Source: Betaproteobacteria bacterium (GTDB lineage: Bacteria; Pseudomonadota; Gammaproteobacteria; Burkholderiales; Burkholderiaceae_C). From it: a DNA stretch of 64,000 nt. The position numbers were made by a program, and so were the translations under genes. The notes beneath the pieces were generated by a model. It made no database searches. It was not told the DNA's origin and saw only the letters and a program-made list of their open reading frames with translations. Location of the stretch: assembly GCA_009921265.1 (NCBI GenBank), contig RFYV01000008.1, positions 1 through 64,000 of the forward strand, in the 5' to 3' direction. Shown piece by piece: positions 29,327 through 36,433 of this stretch (within the stretch, counting starts at the first letter, position 1; the number at the start of each line of letters is the position of its first letter).

Positions 29327-29665
29327 ATGGAGTTTCAATTGCAAGACAACAAAAACACACCCAATCAACGCAGAACTTTTATTTTGCATTCGGTCGTTGG
29401 CATCGGCGCACTCACTTTGGCAAATCAAGCTAGTGCACAGGCATTAGTCGCTGAAAATGATCCCCAGGCCACTGCCTTGGGTTACAAAGCCGACGCAAGC
29501 AAGGTAGACAAAGCCAAGCAACCCAAATTTGCAGCAGGTCAAAATTGCGGCAATTGCGCGCTGTTTCAGGGCAAAGCATCGGATGCGGCGGGTGGATGCC
29601 CCTTGTTTGCAGGCAAAAAAGTAGCAACCAAAGGTTGGTGCTCGGCCTATAACAAAAGGGCTTAA
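29327..29665 (+). CDS. high-potential iron-sulfur protein (HiPIP)
   Basis: A periplasmic [4Fe-4S]3+/2+ carrier. In several purple bacteria, including Rubrivivax-type betaproteobacteria, HiPIP is the soluble donor to the reaction-centre cytochrome. A Tat-like signal (NQRRTFILHSVVGIGALTLANQ) precedes the mature domain with cluster ligands in NCGNCALFQ, GGCPLF and KGWCSAY. The ATG at 29327 gives 112 residues but lacks a ribosome-binding site. TTG at 29339 has GGAG six bases upstream and may be the true start (108 residues). It converges with bciB. Confidence 0.92.
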   Translation: MEFQLQDNKNTPNQRRTFILHSVVGIGALTLANQASAQALVAENDPQATALGYKADASKVDKAKQPKFAAGQNCGNCALFQGKASDAAGGCPLFAGKKVATKGWCSAYNKRA

Positions 29666-29688
29666 TCGCCCCTCTTTTTAAGCGATTA
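29663..29688. terminator. possible bidirectional terminator between HiPIP and bciB
   Basis: TAATCGC (29663-29669) and GCGATTA (29682-29688) form a 7-bp stem enclosing a T-rich loop, overlapping both convergent stop codons. The trailing T-run is poor on the plus strand. Confidence 0.35.
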
Positions 29689-30888
29689 TTCTTGGGGGTT
29701 GCGGTTGAGCCCGTAACGCCCCACTATTTTCCAGACGTGCTCAGGCGCCATATTTTTAATACGCGCAGGTGCTTCGCGTCTCAGATGAAGAATCGTTTCT
29801 ATCGCTTTCATCTCCACGCGAGCTCTGGCAAATTCAAGTCCTCGGGGGCCCACGCGAGGCATTAGCCAATTGACGATCGGGCGCAACCATTGGGGCATTC
29901 TTCGCAAAGGCAACCCCCCCGCTGCTCTTTCTGTGTTGGCCATAAAGCCGCGGACCGCACCCTCGCGTTTTCCTTTGCTAATAGGAGTGTGAGTAAGCAC
30001 ATCGTCGCTCACTCCGTTGAGGAGAGCTTGTCCACGCTCGTTGCGCACCAACAACCATTGCTCACCGTGTCCGCCCATGTAGCCCACCGTGATGTCTGAC
30101 AAAACATTGGTGTAGTCCACGCAAGTGCGACACGTGAGTGGAAAAAAATCGGGTTTCAGATTGGACAGGGGAAGATTGAGAAACGGAATTAAGCGATGTT
30201 CCCCTTGATCTGTGCGAATTTCTACTTTGTAGTCGGCTCTAAATTCTAGGTAGCCAATGTCTTGGGGGCGGTCTGACAACAGGCTCAAAAAGTGGTGAAA
30301 ATTTTCTGTGGTGGTGTTGTCCGAACAAGGCGTTCCAATCACAAATAATTCTTTCAATCCGTGTTCTTGTTCGAGTTGCGGCTGTATCGCTCGCAACGCG
30401 TAAATTTGGCAAGGAATACCAATCACAGCTAATCGTTTGTGGCCCTGCGCTAATGCCGGTTCAACCAAAGAAATCAGGGGGGCGTAGCCCATTCGCATGC
30501 CTTTGCAGCGCGCCATGTCTTGAGCCTGAGTAATCACAACGGGCATGGGCCGCCATCTGTCTTCTGGATGCGGTGCCATGGCAATCACGGCATCTACTTG
30601 GTTGAGTTCGAGCAGGCGTTGTGCAATGCGCGTGGTGATGCCCGTCCATTGCGCGCCTTCAAGGGGTTGGCGAAGGCTGGCCGTCAGTAGTTGTTGATAG
30701 GGACCAAAAAATAACTCGTCTGGGTCGTTTTTGTTGGATTCAAGCCGAACTCGGCCGTGCACCTTTTTCTCTAAACCGGGGTAGTCGGGTTGGATAAATT
30801 GGCAGGCTTGACCGCATCGCTGGGGCTGGGCGGTGCGTGACAGACCACAATCTGTGCAAAGTCGGCGGTGAGGGCTAGGTGAATTCAT
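29686..30888 (-). CDS. bciB: 8-vinyl reductase BciB (F420 hydrogenase beta-like)
   Basis: A 400-residue ferredoxin-dependent Fe-S flavoprotein that reduces the 8-vinyl group of 3,8-divinyl (proto)chlorophyllide, needed for bacteriochlorophyll a. N-terminal cysteines C11, C14, C25 and C29 form a 4Fe-4S motif. GTPCSDNTTTENFHHF and CRTCVDYTNVLSDITVGYMGG (near 251) are blocks of the FrhB/BciB family. It diverges from hemA across 121 bases holding two PpsR-type operators. A related FrhB-family activity is possible, but the photosynthetic context favours BciB. Confidence 0.85.
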   Translation of the reverse strand: MNSPSPHRRLCTDCGLSRTAQPQRCGQACQFIQPDYPGLEKKVHGRVRLESNKNDPDELFFGPYQQLLTASLRQPLEGAQWTGITTRIAQRLLELNQVDAVIAMAPHPEDRWRPMPVVITQAQDMARCKGMRMGYAPLISLVEPALAQGHKRLAVIGIPCQIYALRAIQPQLEQEHGLKELFVIGTPCSDNTTTENFHHFLSLLSDRPQDIGYLEFRADYKVEIRTDQGEHRLIPFLNLPLSNLKPDFFPLTCRTCVDYTNVLSDITVGYMGGHGEQWLLVRNERGQALLNGVSDDVLTHTPISKGKREGAVRGFMANTERAAGGLPLRRMPQWLRPIVNWLMPRVGPRGLEFARARVEMKAIETILHLRREAPARIKNMAPEHVWKIVGRYGLNRNPQE

Positions 30889-30951
30889 GGATTGGCTTGA
30901 GCAGTTTTAAAAATTTGTGGGCCGACATTGGAGTTTTAGTTGTTTTTACTA

Positions 30952-30979
30952 TTGTCAACTTAAATTGACATGTGATAAT
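30952..30979 (+). promoter_or_regulatory. putative hemA promoter (extended -10)
   Basis: TTGTCA (30952-30957) and GATAAT (30974-30979) are 16 bases apart, with TG one base before the -10 hexamer (extended -10). The elements overlap the first PpsR-type operator, so repressor and RNA polymerase would compete. A leader of about 25 bases to ATG 31010 is implied. Confidence 0.5.
30953..30970. promoter_or_regulatory. PpsR/CrtJ operator 1 (hemA)
   Basis: TGTCAACTTAAATTGACA matches TGT-N12-ACA exactly and is nearly fully palindromic. It overlaps the putative hemA promoter. Its partner lies exactly 8 bp downstream, the spacing known for cooperative PpsR/CrtJ binding. Confidence 0.8.
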
Positions 30980-30996
30980 GTACCAATAAATGGACA
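30979..30996. promoter_or_regulatory. PpsR/CrtJ operator 2 (hemA)
   Basis: TGTACCAATAAATGGACA is a second exact TGT-N12-ACA site, 8 bp after the first and 13 bp before the hemA start. Together the pair could also repress the divergent bciB gene. Confidence 0.8.
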
Positions 30997-31009
30997 ACTG
31001 TTGTTAATC

Positions 31010-32263
31010 ATGGCTGTTTGGGCACTGGGTTTAAATCACACCACGGCTCCTTTGGATCTAAGGGGACGTTTTGCTTTCGCTGTCGATCAGATGGGCGGCG
31101 CATTGTCGACCCTGCGCTCCACTTTGTCTGGCGAAAATGAAGCGACGATTTTGTCGACTTGTAATCGTACCGAGGTTTATTGTTCAGGCCAGGAAGGGCA
31201 GATTTCGCAGACTTTGAGTTGGCTTGCCGATCAGGGGCAAGTCTCGTCGGACGCCTTAAAAAGGCACACTTATCAATTACAAGATCAAGACGTGACGCGT
31301 CACGCTTTTAGGGTCGCCAGTGGTTTGGATTCCATGGTGTTGGGCGAACCTCAGATATTAGGTCAAATGAAGGATGCTGTTCGTATCGCATCGACTTCGG
31401 GTGCGTTGGGTACAACGCTTAATCAATTGTTTCAAAGGTCTTTTTCGGTTGCCAAGGAAGTGCGTTCCACAACTGAGATCGGTGCGCATTCCATCAGCAT
31501 GGCTGCTGCTGCTGTGCGTTTAGCCAGTCAGTTGTTTGAAGACTTCAGCCAAACGCGTGTGTTGTTTGTGGGTGCTGGTGAGATGATTGAATTGTGTGCT
31601 AATCATTTTCGATCAAAAAAACCTTTCTCGATCACCATTGCCAATAGAACCATGAGTAACGGCAGCAGATTGGCGCAAGAAATGGACGGGGAGGTGATGC
31701 AATTGTCGGAGTTACCTGATCGATTGCATGAATTTGATATTGTGGTGAGTTGTACGGCGAGTACCTTACCATTGATTGGTTTGGGTGCAGTTGACCGAGC
31801 CATCAAACGGCGGAAAAAGAAGCCCATGTTTATGTTGGATTTGGCCGTTCCTCGCGATATTGAATTGGAAGTTAAAAATTTGAATGATATTTATCTCTAT
31901 ACCGTCGACGATTTATCAAGCGTAGTTCAGACGGGACAAGCGAATCGCCAGGCCGCTGTGTGTCAAGCTGAAACCATTATTGAAACAGGCGTACAAAACT
32001 TTCATCGCTGGATGGAGCAACGCAACAGCGTTCCATTGATCCGACAGTTACATACCAAGACCGATGCATGGCGAGAAGCTGAAATTTTAAAAGCAAAAAA
32101 GATGTTTGCTAAGGGAGAAAGTATCGATTGTGTATTGGATGTATTTTCACGTAGCCTAGTGAAAAAGATGATGCACGGTACTATGACAGAATTACACGCT
32201 GCAAAATCACAGGATTTGGATCAAATGCACGACGCAATCGAAAAATTATTTCTTAATCGTTAG
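31010..32263 (+). CDS. hemA: glutamyl-tRNA reductase
   Basis: NADPH-dependent reduction of glutamyl-tRNA to glutamate-1-semialdehyde, first step of the C5 route to 5-aminolevulinate, haem and bacteriochlorophyll. ATG 31010 (MAVWALGLNHTTAPLDLRG) is the family N-terminus and gives 417 residues. The catalytic cysteine is in LSTCNRTEVY near residue 50. The Rossmann-like VLFVGAGEMIEL is near 187, and a C-terminal dimerisation helix domain is present. The double PpsR-type operator upstream implies co-regulation with pigment genes. Its stop overlaps ppaA by 11 bases from the opposite strand. Confidence 0.95.
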   Translation: MAVWALGLNHTTAPLDLRGRFAFAVDQMGGALSTLRSTLSGENEATILSTCNRTEVYCSGQEGQISQTLSWLADQGQVSSDALKRHTYQLQDQDVTRHAFRVASGLDSMVLGEPQILGQMKDAVRIASTSGALGTTLNQLFQRSFSVAKEVRSTTEIGAHSISMAAAAVRLASQLFEDFSQTRVLFVGAGEMIELCANHFRSKKPFSITIANRTMSNGSRLAQEMDGEVMQLSELPDRLHEFDIVVSCTASTLPLIGLGAVDRAIKRRKKKPMFMLDLAVPRDIELEVKNLNDIYLYTVDDLSSVVQTGQANRQAAVCQAETIIETGVQNFHRWMEQRNSVPLIRQLHTKTDAWREAEILKAKKMFAKGESIDCVLDVFSRSLVKKMMHGTMTELHAAKSQDLDQMHDAIEKLFLNR

Positions 32264-33170
32264 GTTGTAAAGAGCGCGCCAATTCAACGGCTTGTTTGGC
32301 ATCGGTGCAGATGCCGCCCGCTCCAAAGTCGCTCGCTTTTAAGTCTTGAATCATAAAAATGGGACCGCCCAGCAGTACAGCCACACGAGGGTTGCGCGAC
32401 TGTTTTTTGATCTGTTGAATCAACTCAGATAAATCTTCAAGTTGTTGTTCAATACTGACGGAAAGTCCCACGGTATCAAACCACTCGTTGCTGACCGCAT
32501 GCACCAACTCTTTGATGGAGGGAGAAATCTCAACGACGACTTGCCAGCCTTCTTTTTTAAAAAACTCGGCAACGATGGTGGGGCCCAATATGTGTTCGGA
32601 ACCAGGCGCAGAGGCAATCATGGCGCGTTTGACGTCGCCTTGAATCAAAGGTCCATTTTTGTATTCAAAACCGATTTGATGGGCGATGGAGTGTAGTCTT
32701 ACAAGTCCGTGAGTCACTTGAGTGAAATCCATATGATCTAATTCCCATTGCGTGCCTAAGTAGCGCGCTGCAGGTGTGATTAATTCTAAAAATATATCTT
32801 CTGTTGAGAGGCCCTCTTCGATAAGGCGATCAACAAAGTTTTGTGATTCTTGCGGACTTAGAGAGATGCACAGATGAACAAATTTTTCTATTTCTTCTTC
32901 AGTGGGCAGCGCGCGTGTTGAAGCAACTAGGCTTAAGTGTGAAGGCGTTACTTTTTCGGATTTAAGCAGTCGCGGAATAATTTCGCTTTCAATAATCGAC
33001 TGTATGGAAAACTGACAATCTGATGCGCTGCCTTTTTTATATTGGCTAAATTGGTCGTTGGATGCGGCAGAGTTTTTTGAAAAAAGTGACATTGCCATCC
33101 ACGTCATTTTTTCAATCGGGGCCATCGGGGCCAATCGATTGAGTTTTTGCAATACAGCAGCAGGATTCAT
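32253..33170 (-). CDS. ppaA: PpaA/AerR-type B12-binding photosynthesis regulator
   Basis: A 305-residue regulator that in purple bacteria antagonises PpsR/CrtJ in response to cobalamin and light. A helical domain with WELDHMDFTQVTHGLVRLH (near 142-160) resembles the four-helix cobalamin cap. The Rossmann-like B12 domain follows, with APGSEHILG (His near 193, the lower-ligand position of DxHxxG), GLSVS and VLLGGPIF. Start ATG 33170 is chosen; the longer frame begins with TTG at 33203 and has no ribosome-binding site. It is divergent from pucB. ppsR is not adjacent, unlike in many clusters. Confidence 0.8.
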   Translation of the reverse strand: MNPAAVLQKLNRLAPMAPIEKMTWMAMSLFSKNSAASNDQFSQYKKGSASDCQFSIQSIIESEIIPRLLKSEKVTPSHLSLVASTRALPTEEEIEKFVHLCISLSPQESQNFVDRLIEEGLSTEDIFLELITPAARYLGTQWELDHMDFTQVTHGLVRLHSIAHQIGFEYKNGPLIQGDVKRAMIASAPGSEHILGPTIVAEFFKKEGWQVVVEISPSIKELVHAVSNEWFDTVGLSVSIEQQLEDLSELIQQIKKQSRNPRVAVLLGGPIFMIQDLKASDFGAGGICTDAKQAVELARSLQPND

Positions 33171-33455
33171 AATTTGATGCTCTGTGAGACTAAGCAAGAG
33201 CAAGATGACTTTTGAGATTTCAATTTAAACCTTTCTTTTATTTTTTTGCAAGCATATAAGCTATTTCAAGGGAATACCCTGAAAAATAATGTATCAATTT
33301 GGGTTTTTAGGGTGCGAGTGAAACTCGTCGTGCAAAACCTGTCTCCAAGCTTGACCTTTAATCGGCTTTCTTGGTTTGGATAACCCCCAAGTTGCGTTGC
33401 TACCTTTTTTATTGAATGGGGTGGATAGACGGTATTGACAATATGTGGGAAACTG

Positions 33456-33473
33456 TGTTAACTTGCGTTTACA
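33456..33473. promoter_or_regulatory. PpsR/CrtJ operator 1 (pucB)
   Basis: TGTTAACTTGCGTTTACA is an exact TGT-N12-ACA site. It starts 15 bp after a TTGACA hexamer (33435-33440), so it would cover the -10 region of a pucB promoter. Confidence 0.75.
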
Positions 33474-33481
33474 CATCAAAG

Positions 33482-33499
33482 TGTCAATTTAAATAAACA
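33482..33499. promoter_or_regulatory. PpsR/CrtJ operator 2 (pucB)
   Basis: TGTCAATTTAAATAAACA is an exact TGT-N12-ACA site, again 8 bp downstream of operator 1, reproducing the hemA geometry. Confidence 0.75.
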
Positions 33500-33586
33500 T
33501 TTAGATGAAAAGAATTTATGCCCATGGGGGGCGTAAATACCTCGTGCGGTTTGAGCACGTTTTGGAGTAATACAAGGAGTCATTCC

Positions 33587-33739
33587 ATGTCTGACCACCA
33601 GAAAGTATGGCCTACGGGATTAACTGAGGCCGAATCGGAGGAAATACATAGACAGCTTATACAGGGGACGCAAATTTTCGGCATGATTGCCGCCTTTGCC
33701 CATCTGTTGGCCTATATCTATTCCCCTTGGTTGAAGTAA
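33587..33739 (+). CDS. pucB: peripheral antenna (LH2/LH3) beta polypeptide
   Basis: 50 residues from ATG 33587, preceded by AAGGAG; the upstream ATG at 33518 has no ribosome-binding site. A cytoplasmic N-terminus (VWPTGLTEAESEEIH) is followed by one membrane helix with the B850-type ligand His in IAAFAHLLAYIYSPWLK. The N-terminal His21 matches the LH2 beta-His12 position. However, Gln29 occupies the place of beta-Arg20 (GTR in Rhodoblastus acidophilus), which hydrogen-bonds the B800 acetyl group, so the B800 site may be altered. Confidence 0.93.
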   Translation: MSDHQKVWPTGLTEAESEEIHRQLIQGTQIFGMIAAFAHLLAYIYSPWLK

Positions 33740-33755
33740 CAGAAGGAGGTAAATC

Positions 33756-33953
33756 ATGATTTACGGAAAAATGTGGTGTGTTGTCAAACCTTCGGTTGGC
33801 ATCCCTTTATTTATCTCTGCAGTTGCAGTTGCTTCGTTTAGTGTGCATCTCGCAATCGTGTCCAACACGACTTGGGTGAAGGCATTTTTAAACGGTAAAG
33901 CACCAGCTCCCGCAGTAACTGCGTCGGCAGAAGTGCCGGCGGGAAAAAAATAA
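33756..33953 (+). CDS. pucA: peripheral antenna alpha polypeptide, LH3-like
   Basis: 65 residues with AAGGAGG before the ATG. Met1, the N-terminal WCVVKPSVGIP segment, one helix with ligand His31 (SFSVHLAIV), and a C-terminal Ala/Pro/Lys tail mark an LH2-type alpha chain. After TTW the sequence is VKAFLNG: Phe44-Leu45 replace the Tyr-Trp/Tyr-Tyr pair that hydrogen-bonds B850 in LH2. The same Phe-Leu pair characterises B800-820 (LH3) alpha chains, so a blue-shifted antenna is predicted. A strong hairpin follows the stop. Confidence 0.93.
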   Translation: MIYGKMWCVVKPSVGIPLFISAVAVASFSVHLAIVSNTTWVKAFLNGKAPAPAVTASAEVPAGKK

Positions 33954-33963
33954 TTTTCCCTTC

Positions 33964-34002
33964 GCAGACCGGGTGAATGCCTCACCCGGTCTGCATTTCT
34001 TT
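33964..34002 (+). terminator. strong pucA–pucC intercistronic hairpin
   Basis: GCAGACCGGGTGA (33964-33976) pairs perfectly with TCACCCGGTCTGC (33982-33994) over a 5-base loop, followed by ATTTCTTTT. It should end most transcripts after pucA or protect their 3' ends, giving more antenna than assembly factor. The T-run directly abuts the likely pucC start at 34004. Confidence 0.85.
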
Positions 34003-34003
34003 T

Positions 34004-35416
34004 ATGGAAAGTAACTATCAAAAACTGGTGCACTTTTGGGGCGGATTAGCTCCAAAGTTTTTGCCATTTGCAGATGCGGCATCTGAAGATTTGCCGTTGT
34101 CTCGTTTATTGCGTTTGTCTTTATTTCAAGTCAGTGTCGGCATGGCCTTGGTGCTATTGGTCGGCACTTTGAATCGCGTGATGATTGTGGAATTAAAAGT
34201 CCCTGCATCGATTGTGTCGATCATGTTGGCAATTCCACTTTTATTTGCACCGTTTCGTGCACTGATCGGATTTAAGTCCGATAACCATCGCTCTGAATTA
34301 GGCTGGCGTCGAGTCCCTTATATGTGGTTGGGCTCGATGGTGCAATTTGGTGGATTGGCCATCATGCCTTTTGCGTTATTAGTTCTTGCTGGCGCAGGTC
34401 AATCCGCATCGGCACCTGCTTGGGTGGGATGGGGCGCAGCAGGCATTGCTTTTTTACTTGTGGGCGCAGGCCTTCACACCATTCAAACCGTCGGTTTGGC
34501 ACTGGCCAATGATTTAGCAGCAGAAGAATCGCGCCCCAAGGTGGTGGGTTTAATGTACGTCATGTTATTGGTTGGAATGATTGTGAGCTCGTTAATTTTT
34601 GGCGCACTTCTATCTGATTTTTCTCCTGGTGCTTTGATTCAAGTGATTCAAGGCAGTGCCGTGGTTACCTTGGTATTGAATGTGATTGCACTTTGGAAGC
34701 AAGAACCCAGGAGTCGCTTGCGTCGAGGAAAGCCAGCAGTGGACCCCTCATTCAATGAGGCATGGAGTACCTTAACGCGCGACGCCAGAGCATTACCTAC
34801 CTTGATGGCAATTGGTATGGGCACATTTGCTTTTAGCATGCAAGATATTTTGCTCGAACCCTACGGTGGTGAAATTTTGAATATGAGTGTGAGCGCAACG
34901 ACCTTGTTGAGTGCCACGCTTTCGGTAGGTGGATTGGCTGGTTTTGCATGGGCTTCAAAAATATTGTCGCAAGGCGCAGATCCTTATCGCATGGCATTTT
35001 CTGGTGTATTGGTTGGAGTTCCTGCATTGTTTTTGGTGATTGTGTCGGGCTATCTCAATGTCGAATGGTTGTTTTCATTGGGTGTTTTATTCATTGGTTT
35101 TAGTGGGGGATTATTCAGTCACGGAACGTTGACATCGTGCATGAATTTTGCCCCGAAAGATCAAAGTGGTTTGGCCTTGGGCGCCTGGGGCGCCATTCAA
35201 GCAACTGCTGCTGGTCTCGCCATGGCAGTAGGCGGCACTGCGCGTGATTTGATCGATTGGTTATGGGGCAAAGGTTCGGGTTATGTGATCGTTTATAGCT
35301 TCGAAGTGGTTCTGTTGGGTGTCACGGCTTTTGTGTTGTTGCCTTTGTTGAAATCAAATGAAGACAAAAAATTTTCAATCGATGGATGGTATTTATTTAA
35401 AAGGAGATCTTTATGA
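34004..35416 (+). CDS. pucC: PucC-type antenna assembly MFS protein
   Basis: A 470-residue, 12-helix major-facilitator protein of the BCH/PucC family, needed for light-harvesting complex assembly, possibly in bacteriochlorophyll delivery. Family blocks include LPFADAASEDLPLSRLLRLS, LVGTLNRVMIVEL and FSMQDILLEPYGGEIL. ATG 34004 places PFADAA at the same distance from the start as in the paralogue LhaA. The longer frame starts at 33977 inside the hairpin loop. No ribosome-binding site precedes 34004, so expression may depend on hairpin read-through or a non-standard start. Co-location with pucBA argues for a peripheral-antenna role. Confidence 0.9.
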   Translation: MESNYQKLVHFWGGLAPKFLPFADAASEDLPLSRLLRLSLFQVSVGMALVLLVGTLNRVMIVELKVPASIVSIMLAIPLLFAPFRALIGFKSDNHRSELGWRRVPYMWLGSMVQFGGLAIMPFALLVLAGAGQSASAPAWVGWGAAGIAFLLVGAGLHTIQTVGLALANDLAAEESRPKVVGLMYVMLLVGMIVSSLIFGALLSDFSPGALIQVIQGSAVVTLVLNVIALWKQEPRSRLRRGKPAVDPSFNEAWSTLTRDARALPTLMAIGMGTFAFSMQDILLEPYGGEILNMSVSATTLLSATLSVGGLAGFAWASKILSQGADPYRMAFSGVLVGVPALFLVIVSGYLNVEWLFSLGVLFIGFSGGLFSHGTLTSCMNFAPKDQSGLALGAWGAIQATAAGLAMAVGGTARDLIDWLWGKGSGYVIVYSFEVVLLGVTAFVLLPLLKSNEDKKFSIDGWYLFKRRSL

Positions 35417-35505
35417 AAACACATCATATTCTTTTGATGCTTTGGTTTATCGTGGTCATATTTTTTCTATTGAACTATTTCAGAGATAAACGCAACAGAC
35501 GTTGA
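35413..35505 (+). CDS. 30-residue single-span membrane protein coupled to pucC
   Basis: A short ORF encoding 30 residues: MKTHH, a hydrophobic helix (ILLMLWFIVVIFFLLNYF) and a basic end DKRNRR. AAAAGGAG lies at ideal spacing, and the ATG overlaps the pucC stop as ATGA, so translation is very probably coupled. crtE starts 40 bases later. The positive-inside rule places the C-terminus in the cytoplasm. I do not recognise it. Size and context recall small antenna or reaction-centre accessory peptides, but function is unknown. Confidence 0.65.
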   Translation: MKTHHILLMLWFIVVIFFLLNYFRDKRNRR

Positions 35506-35545
35506 TTAACTCTTTGGTTCATTGTCTAAACAAAAGGAGTTTCCC

Positions 35546-36433
35546 ATGAATCTTCATCAAATGGCCGAACAAGCATTGGCTACACATTTTGAAAAAGTGT
35601 TGGGTCCAACTGCGCCACCGCGTTTGATCGCAGCGATGAGACATGCGGTTTTTTCGGGCGGTGCTCGGATCAGGCCGCAACTGTGTACTGCAGTTGCGCA
35701 GGCCTGCGGTATGGATGCGCCGCAATTAACGCAAGCCGCTGGTGTGGCCATCGAGATGATGCATTGCGCGTCACTCGTGCACGACGACATGCCTGCATTT
35801 GATAACGCCGACATGCGCAGAGGTCGCCCCAGTGTGCATAAAGAGTTTGGTGAGGCTTTGGCTTTGTTAACGGGAGACGGCTTGATTGTGATGTCCTATC
35901 AAGTTTTATTGAAATCAGGTCAGTCACATCCGAGTCGTTTGATCGCATTGATACAAATACTGTCGGACGGAGTGGGTGTTCCTGACGGAATCATTGCAGG
36001 CCAAGCGTGGGAGTGTGAAACGCGTGCCGATTTGACTCAGTATCAACGAGCGAAAACAGGCGCCTTGTTTGTAGCCGCGACATGTGCCGGTGCTTTATCT
36101 GCAGGTGCAGACCCTCAACTATGGCGTGCATTGGGTGAATGCTTGGGTGAGGCGTATCAAGTGGCCGACGATATTCGAGATGTGATTGGTCAAGCGCAAG
36201 AGTTGGGTAAACCCACAGGACAAGATGCACAACATGGTCGCCCCAGCATGGCGCATGAACTTGGATTGGGGGGCGCGATCGAGTATTTTGAAAAATTAAT
36301 TGATCGCGCAGTCGATTCTGTTCCACTCGTTGAAAGTGGCGACACGTTGCGCAAGATCGTTCGAATGGAATCTGAGCGATTGGTGCCCAGCAGTGTTTGT
36401 AACTCTTATCGGTTTGTCAATGCGACACCTTGA
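35546..36433 (+). CDS. crtE: geranylgeranyl diphosphate synthase
   Basis: Makes C20-PP for carotenoids and for the phytyl/geranylgeranyl tail of bacteriochlorophyll. 295 residues from ATG 35546, with AAGGAG 6 bases upstream; the longer frame starts at a TTG. The first aspartate-rich motif reads DDMPAFDNADMRRGRPS near residue 80 and the second DDIRD near 207, as in CrtE/IspA-type synthases. crtF overlaps its last 14 bases. Confidence 0.93.
   Translation: MNLHQMAEQALATHFEKVLGPTAPPRLIAAMRHAVFSGGARIRPQLCTAVAQACGMDAPQLTQAAGVAIEMMHCASLVHDDMPAFDNADMRRGRPSVHKEFGEALALLTGDGLIVMSYQVLLKSGQSHPSRLIALIQILSDGVGVPDGIIAGQAWECETRADLTQYQRAKTGALFVAATCAGALSAGADPQLWRALGECLGEAYQVADDIRDVIGQAQELGKPTGQDAQHGRPSMAHELGLGGAIEYFEKLIDRAVDSVPLVESGDTLRKIVRMESERLVPSSVCNSYRFVNATP

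Larger units (their letters stand above)
33171..33586. promoter_or_regulatory. ppaA–pucB intergenic regulatory region
   Basis: 416 bases without a supported gene. On the pucB side it carries TTGACA (33435-33440) and two PpsR-type operators (33456-33473 and 33482-33499). The leader then has a small hairpin, CGTGC…GCACG (33543-33559), followed by TTTT, before AAGGAG and the pucB ATG. The ppaA-proximal half has small inverted repeats (AGGG-AATA-CCCT; CGAGT-GAA-ACTCG) of unknown meaning. An antisense 61-codon ORF (33294-33479) runs through the operator and is rejected. Confidence 0.6.

Noticed and set aside
33294-33479. Antisense 61-codon ORF between ppaA and pucB
   Set aside because: It runs through the PpsR operator and the -35 element, has no ribosome-binding site and no recognisable features.
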